This document shows, piece after piece, positions 7,580 to 16,429 of a DNA stretch of 64,000 nt. The notes beneath the pieces were generated by a model. The model saw nothing but the letters and a program-made list of their open reading frames with translations, searched no databases and had not been told where the DNA came from. The position numbers and the translations under genes were made by a program. The DNA comes from Dulcicalothrix desertica PCC 7102. GTDB lineage: Bacteria > Cyanobacteriota > Cyanobacteriia > Cyanobacteriales > Nostocaceae. The stretch covers positions 287,733-351,732 of the forward strand of contig NZ_RSCL01000006.1 of assembly GCF_003991905.1 (NCBI RefSeq), read 5' to 3'. Every line of letters starts with the position of its first letter. The first letter of the stretch is position 1.

Positions 7580-10180
7580 TTAAGGTAACTTGTTTAGCCA
7601 AGGACTTACACAAACGTTCAACTTTTCGCCTAGTTTAAGTATTTGTCGATATTGAGCTGTATCTTGATGGTTTGCTATGCTTGCTTTTACTTTTGGTAGT
7701 ACATGGGTTTGCAGATAGTGGAAATAAAGTTCCTGCGCTTTGTCTAGAGATATACCGATATTAAGTTGATGTGCAGCGCAAACTAAACGCTCGAACTGTT
7801 GAATATCTGTTTCTAAGTTGCCGTAGACATCATGTAATAGCTGCCAAAGGTTTCTGAGAATAACTTGTTCTAGCAAAACTTTCCCTTCTGGGATATTTAG
7901 TCTACACCGTAGGTGTTTTGCTTCGGTGACTGCTGCTTCTAGCTCTACGAGATGGTTTGTAATATTCGCGCGTTCTAAAATATCTTGTTCTAATGCGCGT
8001 AATATTGTCATGCAGCGATGTCCTAAAGCAATATCTGCCGCTACTTGCAATTCTTGCGGCGCCGGCAAACCATCGCGATGGAATGCCATTAAAATTCCGT
8101 AATTATCCCGATACGTTTGTGTGTAAAGTTGGTCTAGTCGGCTTAATGTTTCTTGGCTCAATAACCGCATAATTCGGTGCCGTTCTTCAGCAAAAAGATT
8201 TTGTAAATTATATGCACCATCGCCGAATAACTGCGTCATTACCAAAATGGTATTTGCGGCTGAGGCAGATTGTAGACCATTAAACAACTTTTCTTTCAAG
8301 TTGCTGTGAGTGCGTCTTCCCTCAAATGGTTGAATGCAGCAGTGAAAATCCCATCCACCCAGATGCAAAACGGCAAACTCCAAATGCTCGCTTTCCCAGG
8401 TAATTTCTGATACTAGATTCAAATGTCCAACCGCCAAAGTCATGGCGCCCATACGTTGCAACTCTAAGTCTTGTTCGGAGACTGTATAGCAATATATGTG
8501 TTTTTGGTAATTGGAGTTTTGATACTGTGACTGCTTGTTAAACAGTGAGCTAATAGCGTATTGGGCAGCAACTTGTCTAAAGTTAACTTGTGCTGTAATT
8601 ACAAGCTGTCGATAAACTTCGGCGCCATGTCCAAATAATTCTATATTGCTAGGCGCCCCATTTAAACGCTTGACAAATTTATGTTCAAGTTGTACTCCAG
8701 CGACATCACCAGCAAGTTCTAACGCACGAGCAGCATAGCGAAGAATTTGTGTACCTTCAGGACGCGAAAGTTCTTCAAAGAACCAACCACAACTTGTAAA
8801 CATCAATAACGAATGACGCTGCATTTCCAATAAACGCAGTGCATCAACTTGTTCCTCTTTTGTCAACTTGTGGTTTTGGTGACGGGACAAAAAACGATTA
8901 ATATTTTCTTGACTACGGTCGCTAATAACTGCAACGTACTCATCACGTGCTAACCAAGGGTCGGTAAATAATTTTCGACCGTAATCTTCGTAAACTTTTA
9001 TTAACTCATCGCGTAACCAATTTAAAGCATCGCGTAATGGGCGCCGCCATTTTAAATGCCATCCAGGGGCGCCACCACAACCACAATCTTCTTGCCACCT
9101 ATCAACACCGTGAGCGCAACTCCAAGCGGTAATAGGTTTTAACTCAACTTCCATCGTTGGCTGACTTAAACTTAGGTAATGAGCAAAGTTTGTCACCGTC
9201 CAACCACGGTGAGGAAATTCCCCAATAAAAGCAAACGCGAGTGTCTTCTCAGTTCCACCTTTGTGATGTCCAAAGGTTTCACCATCAGTTGCCACCGAAA
9301 TTAATTGTGAAGAACGATGATCCCCGCGTACTGCTGCACCGATGCGTCCAGCAAAATGACTAGAATTATAAACAACATCACTAAATCCCATATCGCGAGA
9401 AATCGGGCCATCATAGAAAAAGATATCTATAAAGTCCTGTTTCCTTTCCCCCTTTAAATAACACCGATATGGACGTGTGGGATCAATTTGACTTCCACCT
9501 ACTTCTTGCCATTCTGTGTTTGGGTTATCGTGAGTTGGAATTAAACGACAGCGTTGTGCTTGTGATGGCGCCAGGACTATAAACTTGATCCCCTCTGCAA
9601 TCAAAGCTTCTATTGTTGGATAATCTACAGCAGCTTCAGCCAGCCACATTCCTTCGGGATCACGTCCAAATCTGGCTTTGAAGTCTGCTTTACCCCATCG
9701 AATCTGCGTATACTTATCACGCTCGTTCGCCAATGGCATGATGATGTGATTATACACCTGTGCTATGGCGTTGCCATGACCATTGAGCCGCACAGAGGAT
9801 TTTTTGTCAGCTTCTAAAATCCGCTGATAAACTTCAACATCGTGTTTTTCTAACCACGACATCAAAGTGGCGCCGATATTAAAACTTAAATACTCATAAT
9901 TATTAATGATCCCCACGACTTCGCCCCGGTCGTTAAGCACTCTAGCAAAGGCATTCGGACGATAACACTCGTGATGAATCCGCTCATTCCAGTCATGAAA
10001 AGGCGCGGCGCCGCTTTGACGCTCAATCGCATCCAAATAAGGGTTTTCGCGTGGTGGTTGGTAGAAATGCCCGTGTACCGCAACATAAACACCCATAGTA
10101 GTAGATAGTGGGTTTACATCAGTCGAATGCGGCATCGAAATTGAGCCAGAGCTAGCTGGCAGTTCAGCAGCAGAAGTCAT
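7580..10180 (-). CDS. GH57-family glycoside hydrolase-like protein with DUF3536
   Basis: 866 residues. The N-terminal GH57-like domain contains YVAVHGHFYQPPRENPYLD, HDWNERIHHECYRPN and MWLAEAAVDYPTIEALI (residues about 30-200). Further on come DGETFGHHKGGTEKTLA, the region where GH57 enzymes carry an acid catalyst, and CSCAHGVDRW-like and EDCGCGGAPGWHLKWRRPLRD segments. The C-terminal half is the helical DUF3536 part. GH57 enzymes act on alpha-glucans (amylase, branching or transferase activities), so a role in glycogen metabolism is possible but the reaction is unknown. No signal peptide is present. It is transcribed alone, with a long repeat-bearing spacer upstream. Confidence 0.88.
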   Translation of the reverse strand: MTSAAELPASSGSISMPHSTDVNPLSTTMGVYVAVHGHFYQPPRENPYLDAIERQSGAAPFHDWNERIHHECYRPNAFARVLNDRGEVVGIINNYEYLSFNIGATLMSWLEKHDVEVYQRILEADKKSSVRLNGHGNAIAQVYNHIIMPLANERDKYTQIRWGKADFKARFGRDPEGMWLAEAAVDYPTIEALIAEGIKFIVLAPSQAQRCRLIPTHDNPNTEWQEVGGSQIDPTRPYRCYLKGERKQDFIDIFFYDGPISRDMGFSDVVYNSSHFAGRIGAAVRGDHRSSQLISVATDGETFGHHKGGTEKTLAFAFIGEFPHRGWTVTNFAHYLSLSQPTMEVELKPITAWSCAHGVDRWQEDCGCGGAPGWHLKWRRPLRDALNWLRDELIKVYEDYGRKLFTDPWLARDEYVAVISDRSQENINRFLSRHQNHKLTKEEQVDALRLLEMQRHSLLMFTSCGWFFEELSRPEGTQILRYAARALELAGDVAGVQLEHKFVKRLNGAPSNIELFGHGAEVYRQLVITAQVNFRQVAAQYAISSLFNKQSQYQNSNYQKHIYCYTVSEQDLELQRMGAMTLAVGHLNLVSEITWESEHLEFAVLHLGGWDFHCCIQPFEGRRTHSNLKEKLFNGLQSASAANTILVMTQLFGDGAYNLQNLFAEERHRIMRLLSQETLSRLDQLYTQTYRDNYGILMAFHRDGLPAPQELQVAADIALGHRCMTILRALEQDILERANITNHLVELEAAVTEAKHLRCRLNIPEGKVLLEQVILRNLWQLLHDVYGNLETDIQQFERLVCAAHQLNIGISLDKAQELYFHYLQTHVLPKVKASIANHQDTAQYRQILKLGEKLNVCVSPWLNKLP

Positions 10181-10840
10181 GCAATATTATTCCAGTATTT
10201 TGATAAACTTGCGCTTTTGTACTAGACAGTCGATATAAAATTCTCTACAGTTGCGTTCCCACAGAATCAGTACATGTAACAACTATTCAACCTTAAATCC
10301 TTATTGTCCTATAGTAATTCTACTTTTGTGGGTAATCTACATCACCAAGGGGAGTGATTTCTGAAGGCGCCAATATATCCTAGGAATTTGAAAAGCCTTC
10401 AACTGAGGATATTTTTCTGTATTTCGCAAGAATTTTAATAGTGTCTTAATTTATTAAACAGCATAGTTAAGATATAATTTTTGCTTTTTATTTAAATTTT
10501 TGCTAAAAATGATTATGAATCCGAATTAAAACATAATTAAACTTTACAAAAGAAAACAAAAAGAAAAAACCGTGAAAATTCGGAGCCATGTACGCACATG
10601 CAAAAGACTATGCTAGAGACTTAGTTATGAGTTATGAGTGAGTCGTGCTGAGTGCTAAGTTAGGAGTTAAGAGTTAGGAGTTATGAGTTATGAGTTATGA
10701 GTTAAAACCGTTATTACAAGTAAATCTGCACCCTCAACTTACCGAAATGACAACCATTGGTTGCCAAAAACTCTGCTTTCCTAGCACTCAGCACGACTCA
10801 CTCCTCACTCAGCACTCCGAACTATTAAATAAGGTGAAAA
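10181..10840. other. Repeat-bearing intergenic region upstream of the CAX gene
   Basis: 660 bp between divergent genes. No convincing ORF. It holds a GAGTTAT heptamer run (10620-10705) and a perfect 22-bp inverted repeat (10636-10657 with 10782-10803, containing GTCGTGCTGAGTGC). Promoters for both flanking genes must lie here, but I could not place them. Confidence 0.7.
10620..10705. repeat. Heptamer short tandem repeat (GAGTTAT/GAGTTAG)
   Basis: Repeated TTATGAGTTATGAG units and GTTAGGAGTTA variants. This matches the short tandemly repeated heptamers known from heterocystous cyanobacteria. One arm of a 22-bp inverted repeat is embedded in it. Confidence 0.85.
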
Positions 10841-11941
10841 ATGTCAGTCAAAAATAAAATATTCTTAGTGTTGTTACTATTTATCCCTGTTTCTCTAGCT
10901 GCACATTATCTAGAGTGGGGAGAGTTGGCGGTTTTTGTTACAGCCGGCTTGGCCATATTGCCTTTGGCTGCTTGGATGGGTGCAGCTACAGAAGAAATTG
11001 CCGTTGTTGTTGGTCCTGTGCTTGGTGGGTTATTAAATGCCACCTTCGGTAATGCTACAGAACTAATTATCGCCCTAGTAGCACTCAATGCTGGTTTAAT
11101 CGATATAGTTAAAGCTAGCATTACAGGGTCAATCATTGGTAACTTGTTGCTAGTTATGGGTTTAGCGATGTTACTAGGTGGGTTACGCTATAAAGAGCAA
11201 AAATTTCAGCCAATTGTTGCGCGTGTAAATGCAGCCTCAATGAACCTAGCTGTAATCGCGATATTATTGCCAACAGCTATGAACTATACATCGCAAGGAA
11301 TTAGCGAGCAAACACTACAAAATTTCTCATTTGCCGTAGCAATAGTATTGATAGTTGTATATGTATTAACTCTATTATTTTCAATGAAAACTCACTCATA
11401 TTTATATGAACTGGGTATTGCCGAAGCCGAAACCGAAACCGATGCATTAGAAGCTACGCACGGAAAGCCGAATATGTGGCTTTGGACTGGTGTACTACTA
11501 GTTTGTACTTTGTTCGTAGCAATTGAGTCAGAACTTTTAGTTGATTCCTTAGAAGTTGCCACATCACAACTTGGTTTAACTGCATTATTTACTGGGGTAA
11601 TATTAGTACCTATCATTGGTAACGCTGCTGAACACGCAACAGCCGTTACGGTAGCCATGAAAGATAAAATGGACTTATCGCTATCGGTCGCAGTTGGTTC
11701 GAGTATGCAAATTGCTCTTTTCGTGGCGCCTGTACTAGTTATCGCAGGCAAGTTCCTCGGTCAACCAATGGACTTGGATTTTAAACCATTTGAACTAGTA
11801 GCCGTAACCGTATCAGTACTCATTGCCAACACAATCAGCTCCGACGGTAGATCAAACTGGTTAGAAGGTACTTTACTACTAGCAGCATACACAGTCCTAG
11901 GATTCGCCTTTTTCTTCCACCCAGTACCAGCAATTATCTAG
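10841..11941 (+). CDS. cax: Ca2+/H+ antiporter, CAX family
   Basis: 366-residue polytopic membrane protein of the Ca2+:cation antiporter superfamily. The two internally repeated signature regions are clear: GNATELIIALVALNAG with GSIIGNLLLVMGLAMLLGG in the first half, and GNAAEHATAVTVAMKDKMDL with VGSSMQIALFVAPVLV in the second. Both acidic residues used for cation exchange (GNATE, GNAAEH) are present. About eleven hydrophobic segments are visible, with an acidic loop (AEAETETDALEA) between the halves as usual for CAX. It exports Ca2+ in exchange for protons. A ribosome site (AAGGTG) precedes the ATG by about 7 bases. A repeat-rich spacer lies upstream. Confidence 0.92.
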   Translation: MSVKNKIFLVLLLFIPVSLAAHYLEWGELAVFVTAGLAILPLAAWMGAATEEIAVVVGPVLGGLLNATFGNATELIIALVALNAGLIDIVKASITGSIIGNLLLVMGLAMLLGGLRYKEQKFQPIVARVNAASMNLAVIAILLPTAMNYTSQGISEQTLQNFSFAVAIVLIVVYVLTLLFSMKTHSYLYELGIAEAETETDALEATHGKPNMWLWTGVLLVCTLFVAIESELLVDSLEVATSQLGLTALFTGVILVPIIGNAAEHATAVTVAMKDKMDLSLSVAVGSSMQIALFVAPVLVIAGKFLGQPMDLDFKPFELVAVTVSVLIANTISSDGRSNWLEGTLLLAAYTVLGFAFFFHPVPAII

Positions 11942-11963
11942 TACTCCACGTCATTAATTCCGA

Positions 11964-11999
11964 TACGTTGTAGCACAGGCATCCTTGCCTGTGTAGTGT
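11964..11999. repeat. GTAGCACAGGCATCCTTGCC element
   Basis: TTGTAGCACAGGCATCCTTG followed by CCTGTGT, an internal hairpin (ACAGGCA/TGCCTGT). A second copy is at about 57893-57921 and a degraded one at about 50215-50242. Dispersed intergenic palindrome. Confidence 0.8.
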
Positions 12000-12125
12000 A
12001 TATTTTGGCGCCACTAAACCACGGCGCCTGATTCCCATGAAAATGCCTCTTTTGATAGATTTTGCGTAAACAGTTCGCCCTGTGCGTGTATATATAAAGT
12101 ACTAACTCGTCAATTCAGAAGCAAT

Positions 12126-13883
12126 ATGTACGGACAACCAAGTAACCCTAATAATACTCCTATATTTGAAGGCTTTTTCCTGCAAATGGTCATGGCTGGG
12201 CAGCAAGCGAAATGCCAGGAAATTATTACCCAAGCACTTGGTTCAGATTGGGAAGTTAAGCTAATTGGTGATAATGGTACTGAGTTTGAAATTACAAACA
12301 GTGATGCAAACACTTTATCCACCAAAGAAGCTTGGGACAAAGCTTATTATTTGCGCTCTCAACCTGGTGTAGTGTACGCAGAACCACTGTTTGCTGTTCC
12401 CGTAGCTATGCCAGTACAGCCAACCCAAAATTTTAATCAGGATACAAATCAACCTTCACGGCGCCTTACAGGATTTGAGAACCCAAACCAACAAAATATA
12501 AACGATGAAAGTAGCGATGTTGATTGGCCTTTAAAACAACTTCGCGTCTTTGAAACATGGCAACGCTTTTTCCCCGACCCCAATAAATTGCCAGGAGACG
12601 GAATTCTTATTGGGCATCCCGACACTGGTTATACACCACATCCAGAAATTATCTCAAATCTACTTCTAAATAAAGCCTTCGACTTTCTCAGACAAGACAA
12701 AGACCCAGTAGACGAGCTTGAAACATCTCCAAATGAAATAATCAACAATCCTGGTCATGGTACATCAACCGCTGGCGTTATTATTAGTACTAGAGCTTCA
12801 CAAGCAAATTACCCAACCGCCAAAGGCGTTACGGGCGTGGCGCCTGGTGCTAAATTAGTTCCTTTACGAGTTTCTTTATCAGTTGTACTAATCAGTATTG
12901 TCAATATTTCTTCTTCGATTGAATACGCAGCAGATAACGGTATTCACGTAATTTCAATTAGTTTAGGGACAGCTTTTCCTAGTCAGCGCTTGCGAAGTGC
13001 AATAATTTATGCTCAAAAGCGAGGTGTAATTATTGTTGCCGCATCTGGCACCGCAGTTCCCTTTGTAGTTTGGCCTGCTGCTTACGAAGAAGTCATCGCC
13101 GTAACAGGTTGTAATGTACGACGCGAAGTATGGTCTGGTGCATCACGTGGTAGACAAGTAGATGTAACGGCGCCAGGTGCCGGTGTTTGGTACGCAAAAA
13201 CCAACAAGACCGATACCGGATTGGAATATGATATTAACCAAGGTGATGGTACTTCATTTTCAGCACCATTTATTGCGGGTGTAGCAGCATTATGGCTTTC
13301 ATATCATGGACGCGACCAACTTATTCAGCGATACGGCGCCGAAAAAATACCCTTCATATTTAATCAAATATTGCGCGATAGCTGTGAAAAATTTCCCACA
13401 TGGAAACCCAATAGATTTGGTGAAGGACTTGTAAATGCCGAAAAAGTACTAGACTCCCCATTACCAGACAATCAAAATCAATCACTCATGGCGCCAGCAA
13501 TAGCACTACAACAACACTCACCAATAGATAACGGCATAAATACATTCAACCATCTATTCGAGCAACAGCTAGTAAATAACCAGCCAGAAGAAGATTCAGA
13601 AGAAACACCCGATAACACAATGCTAAAATTATCTTTAGCTCAATTACTACAAACAACACCAAACCAACTACCCAAACGACTAAAAGAAATAGGCAAAGAA
13701 CTAGCATTTCACTTCGCCGCAGACCCACAACTTTACAACCAACTCACTCAAACAATACAGGCGCCAAAACCAGGTGTAGCAAGCTTCAAAACACAACAAG
13801 ACCCATCTAATAACTTAAATAACCTACGCACACGCCTGTTATCACAAGGCACATCCGAAGTCCTAAAAAACAAAATAAATTAA
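12126..13883 (+). CDS. S8 family serine peptidase (subtilase) with altered oxyanion-hole position
   Basis: 585 residues. The subtilase triad is D166 (GHPDTGY), H211 (GHGTSTAGV) and S377 (GDGTSFSAPFIAGVAALW). The oxyanion-hole motif, normally ASGN, reads ASGT (T309, codon ACC at 13050-13052). No signal peptide is visible at the N-terminus (MYGQPSNPNN), so it may be cytoplasmic or use another export route. Residues 20-90 resemble a propeptide-like region. The C-terminal ~140 residues are a Gln/Asn-rich extension of unknown role. It is transcribed alone after the CAX gene. The family is certain; proteolytic activity is less so because of the Asn-to-Thr change. Confidence 0.88.
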   Translation: MYGQPSNPNNTPIFEGFFLQMVMAGQQAKCQEIITQALGSDWEVKLIGDNGTEFEITNSDANTLSTKEAWDKAYYLRSQPGVVYAEPLFAVPVAMPVQPTQNFNQDTNQPSRRLTGFENPNQQNINDESSDVDWPLKQLRVFETWQRFFPDPNKLPGDGILIGHPDTGYTPHPEIISNLLLNKAFDFLRQDKDPVDELETSPNEIINNPGHGTSTAGVIISTRASQANYPTAKGVTGVAPGAKLVPLRVSLSVVLISIVNISSSIEYAADNGIHVISISLGTAFPSQRLRSAIIYAQKRGVIIVAASGTAVPFVVWPAAYEEVIAVTGCNVRREVWSGASRGRQVDVTAPGAGVWYAKTNKTDTGLEYDINQGDGTSFSAPFIAGVAALWLSYHGRDQLIQRYGAEKIPFIFNQILRDSCEKFPTWKPNRFGEGLVNAEKVLDSPLPDNQNQSLMAPAIALQQHSPIDNGINTFNHLFEQQLVNNQPEEDSEETPDNTMLKLSLAQLLQTTPNQLPKRLKEIGKELAFHFAADPQLYNQLTQTIQAPKPGVASFKTQQDPSNNLNNLRTRLLSQGTSEVLKNKIN

Positions 13884-13910
13884 AATCTTAATGCCATAAC
13901 TACACCTATG

Positions 13911-14080
13911 TCATGCTGAGGAACGAAGCATCTAATTATTGTCATGCTGAGGAACGAAGCATCTCATTGTCATGCTGAGGAACGAAGCATCTGATTATCA
14001 TGCCAAGGAACGAAGCATCTAAGACTGTCATGCCAAGGAACGAAGCATCTAAGATTGTCATGCCAAGGAACGTAAACGAA
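13911..14080. repeat. Six tandem units of TCATGCTGAGGAACGAAGC
   Basis: Units start at 13911, 13942, 13970, 13998, 14028 and 14058 (period 28-31 bp). The first three read CATGCTGAGGAACGAAGCAT and later ones CATGCCAAGGAACGAAGCAT; the last is truncated and runs into GTAAACGAAG. Spacers are only 5-8 bp, so this is a tandem intergenic repeat and not a CRISPR array. It marks the start of an accessory patch. Confidence 0.9.
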
Positions 14081-14177
14081 GTTTTCCTGCTGGGTAGTTT
14101 TCCTTATATTAATTTGACTTGATTGAATCAACGAATTATTCCGCAAGTACTATTATATTAATTCAAGGAGTTGGCAC

Positions 14178-14531
14178 ATGATGTACTCGGATATTGAAAC
14201 AAAAGATAGGGTAAAAATTTTTCAAAAAATTACAGATTATTTTATTGGGTTAAAAGTGACATTATTTTCTTACAGCCCTAGTTTTCGCGAATTATACCTA
14301 CTTATTGAAAAAAATAGTAGATATTTTCTGATAAAATTCGCGCATGTTACTTATGTCAAAACTCATAGAGAATGGATTTTTAAAGGTTTGACAATTGAAT
14401 TTGATTCTAAAGAAGAAATAGGAAGTTGTCGGACTTTATACAAATTTTACGTTCGAGACAACTTTGAAGTAATATGCCCTTTATTTAGTGTAATTGAAAT
14501 TGTAAATGGTAAAGACGTAGTTAACAGTTAG
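14178..14531 (+). CDS. Hypothetical protein, AT-rich accessory gene
   Basis: 117 residues from ATGATG, preceded by a good ribosome site (AAGGAG, 7-base spacing), so the start is well supported. The protein is an alternating beta/basic sequence (YFLIKFAHVTYVKTHREWIFKGLTIEF) with no signal or membrane segment. It reads as a small alpha/beta protein and I do not recognise it. It lies 60 bp upstream of a similarly sized AT-rich gene on the same strand, between a tandem repeat and a TnpB gene, with no GGCGCC sites nearby. This suggests a horizontally acquired pair. An immunity-type or antitoxin-type role is possible, but nothing in the sequence proves it. Confidence 0.6.
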   Translation: MMYSDIETKDRVKIFQKITDYFIGLKVTLFSYSPSFRELYLLIEKNSRYFLIKFAHVTYVKTHREWIFKGLTIEFDSKEEIGSCRTLYKFYVRDNFEVICPLFSVIEIVNGKDVVNS

Positions 14532-14590
14532 ATATTTCTTATTGAGATTGGTTGCAATATTTATATACATATACATCGATTAATAAGCAA

Positions 14591-14983
14591 ATGGATACAC
14601 ATGAAGTCAAGTTTACCGATAATTACCCATCATTAGCAAATGGTACGGCAAGCTTATTTCGATATGATAGATGGGATAAATTATTACTTTTAGCAGTAAG
14701 TGTAAATATAGAGCAACAAAAATTATTTTTAGCTTTTTATAATTGTGATTTTTTAGAGTTTGATAATCATGTAAATGTCAATATAGATCAAATGACAATT
14801 TTACAAGATTTAGAAGCTCTAATTATTAAAGAATCATCATCTCATTTTTTATTAAAGTGTAACTCAATTGAATTATGGAACGAAGATAAGTTTAAAGAAT
14901 ATGACAAAAAATTATATATCAAACTAGGTGAGGAAAAGAGATACGGTATAAGAAAGCCTATACTTTCTATTGAAGAAATTTAG
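14591..14983 (+). CDS. Hypothetical protein, second gene of AT-rich pair
   Basis: 130 residues from ATG 14591 (MDTHEVKFTD). A TTG 13 codons upstream (14552) would lengthen it, but neither site has a strong ribosome-binding sequence. Predicted mixed alpha/beta: RYDRWDKLLLLAVSVNIEQQ, then LFLAFYNCDFLEFDNHVNV and a charged C-terminus. The size and beta-hairpin pattern resemble small immunity-type proteins, but no family is recognised. It probably shares a transcript with the gene at 14178. The AT content and lack of GGCGCC sites match its neighbour and not the surrounding chromosome. Confidence 0.6.
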   Translation: MDTHEVKFTDNYPSLANGTASLFRYDRWDKLLLLAVSVNIEQQKLFLAFYNCDFLEFDNHVNVNIDQMTILQDLEALIIKESSSHFLLKCNSIELWNEDKFKEYDKKLYIKLGEEKRYGIRKPILSIEEI

Positions 14984-15012
14984 CTCAGGATGGATTTATG
15001 AAACATATAGAT

Positions 15013-15040
15013 GTAGAGATGTGATTAATCACGTCTCTAC
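15013..15040. repeat. GTAGAGATGTGATTAATCAC hairpin
   Basis: GTAGAGA...TCTCTAC palindrome around GTGATTAATCAC, the same family as the hairpins at 4150 and 55084. It lies between the small AT-rich genes and the 3' side of tnpB. Confidence 0.75.
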
Positions 15041-15049
15041 AATGCGTGT

Positions 15050-15151
15050 AAACCGGAGGTTCTGCTACAAGAAACTTATCTAAACCTACCCAAAGTTAGG
15101 CGCGCCTAACTACAAAGCAAGCATTAGTGTTCTTTTCCCGCTTCCTACCTA
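15050..15151 (-). ncRNA. Possible omega RNA / right-end region of the TnpB element
   Basis: In IS200/IS605 elements the TnpB guide RNA comes from the 3' end of tnpB and the right end of the element. The 100 bp downstream of this tnpB contain an 18-bp perfect palindrome (AGTTAGGCGCGCCTAACT, 15094-15111) and a GAAGCGGGAAAAGAACACTA stretch on the coding strand, so a structured RNA is plausible. Neither the guide boundary nor the element end could be fixed by eye. This is positional inference only. Confidence 0.3.
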
Positions 15152-16429
15152 TTAACGCGCAGGTTCTTCCAAGGGAGTCGGCTCCTTCTTGTCCACGGGC
15201 ATATCTTCCGACTTAGCCAGTCGTACATATTCGTCTGGTGCGACCGATAAATTGTATGCGGCGTGCTTATCACGGTCTATTCGCTCGTGATGAAAAGCAC
15301 AATTTGGATTTATACACCAAAATTCACGGTCGCTTAAGGTTAATTCATTATTTTTCGTGTCACATAATGCACATTGTTTAGATGATGGGTACCATCGGTC
15401 AACAATTTCTAATTTACTACCATACCACTCACATTTATAAGTTAGCTGACGGCGAAATTCATAGAAACCTAAATCGCTGATACAGGATGATAGCTTGTGA
15501 TTAGCAATCATGCCAACAACATTTAAATCTTCAATTCTTAAATGCGCGTATACAAAAGCTAAATCAAAAGTTGTTTTATGTAGGAAACAGGAGCGTTGAT
15601 TAGCAATATGTCGATGTTGACGGGCTAATTTAGCATAAAAACGTTTGGCACGCTTTGAAGCCTTTACTCCCAAATTACGATTCCCTAATTGTTTATTACG
15701 GTTGTGATATTGCAGTTTGCCCAGCTTGGTTTTCGCTTGATTCATGGGCTTGGGAGCCGTAATTTCTACATCTTTGTAATCACCTGTTGAATTTACAACT
15801 GTTGCAAAAGTTTTAACACCTAAATCAATACCTGTTGCAGTTGCAACTAAATGTATTATTGGTGGTATTTTTTCCGCATCAATGTTAAAACTAACAAACC
15901 ATTTATCTGCAACTCTTGTGACAGTAAAGGTTTGAGAAGAACAGATAAAAGGTATTTTTTCTTTTAATCGATAAGTTCCAAGACCTGGTAAAGTAATTTT
16001 CTTACCTGGTTGTAAAACTTGACGATTACTAAAAGGCAAAGGTGGCTGACCTTTCTCTAGGTAAGTACCAGAAGTCCTATAAACTGTAAAGCTATCTCCT
16101 TTCTTCTTTTCTTTTCTTACTGGTATATTGGCTCTACCTTCTCGACAATTTGTTAAAGCTTTGCCTAAGTCTTGAAACACCGACTGATAGATGGTAGATG
16201 GGTAATCATTCATCCAACTATATTCAGGCAGAGTTTTCAAATAATTATTAAAAACTTTCTTAATTTCTTTGAGACGCTTTGCATCACTCGCACTAACACC
16301 TTCAAACTGCCAAGACGCTTTTAATAGTTCTAAAGCAAAATTCCAAACAAATCTTTTATAACCTGCACAACCACGCAAATAAGTTTGCTCTTTATTATTT
16401 AATTTTAGCTCGAACTTAAGTGCGTACAT
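15152..16429 (-). CDS. tnpB: TnpB, RNA-guided nuclease of IS200/IS605 type
   Basis: 425 residues, normal full length. An N-terminal OrfB/helix-turn-helix region (YALKFELKLNNKEQ..., GYKRFVWNFALELLK) precedes a RuvC-like nuclease with D202 (GIDLGVKTFA), E300 (RIEDLNVVG) and the IDRDKHAAYNL motif at 384-394. The usual NAA is HAA here. A zinc finger is present (C353, C356, C372, C377). All catalytic acids are intact, so it is probably active. No TnpA transposase gene is near, so the copy moves only in trans or is immobile. In this family TnpB cuts DNA guided by an RNA from the element's right end. Upstream sequence is AT-rich. Confidence 0.9.
   Translation of the reverse strand: MYALKFELKLNNKEQTYLRGCAGYKRFVWNFALELLKASWQFEGVSASDAKRLKEIKKVFNNYLKTLPEYSWMNDYPSTIYQSVFQDLGKALTNCREGRANIPVRKEKKKGDSFTVYRTSGTYLEKGQPPLPFSNRQVLQPGKKITLPGLGTYRLKEKIPFICSSQTFTVTRVADKWFVSFNIDAEKIPPIIHLVATATGIDLGVKTFATVVNSTGDYKDVEITAPKPMNQAKTKLGKLQYHNRNKQLGNRNLGVKASKRAKRFYAKLARQHRHIANQRSCFLHKTTFDLAFVYAHLRIEDLNVVGMIANHKLSSCISDLGFYEFRRQLTYKCEWYGSKLEIVDRWYPSSKQCALCDTKNNELTLSDREFWCINPNCAFHHERIDRDKHAAYNLSVAPDEYVRLAKSEDMPVDKKEPTPLEEPAR

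Noticed and set aside
13911-14080. Possible CRISPR array
   Set aside because: Units repeat well but the gaps are only 5-8 bp and similar to each other, and no cas genes are near. It is a tandem intergenic repeat.
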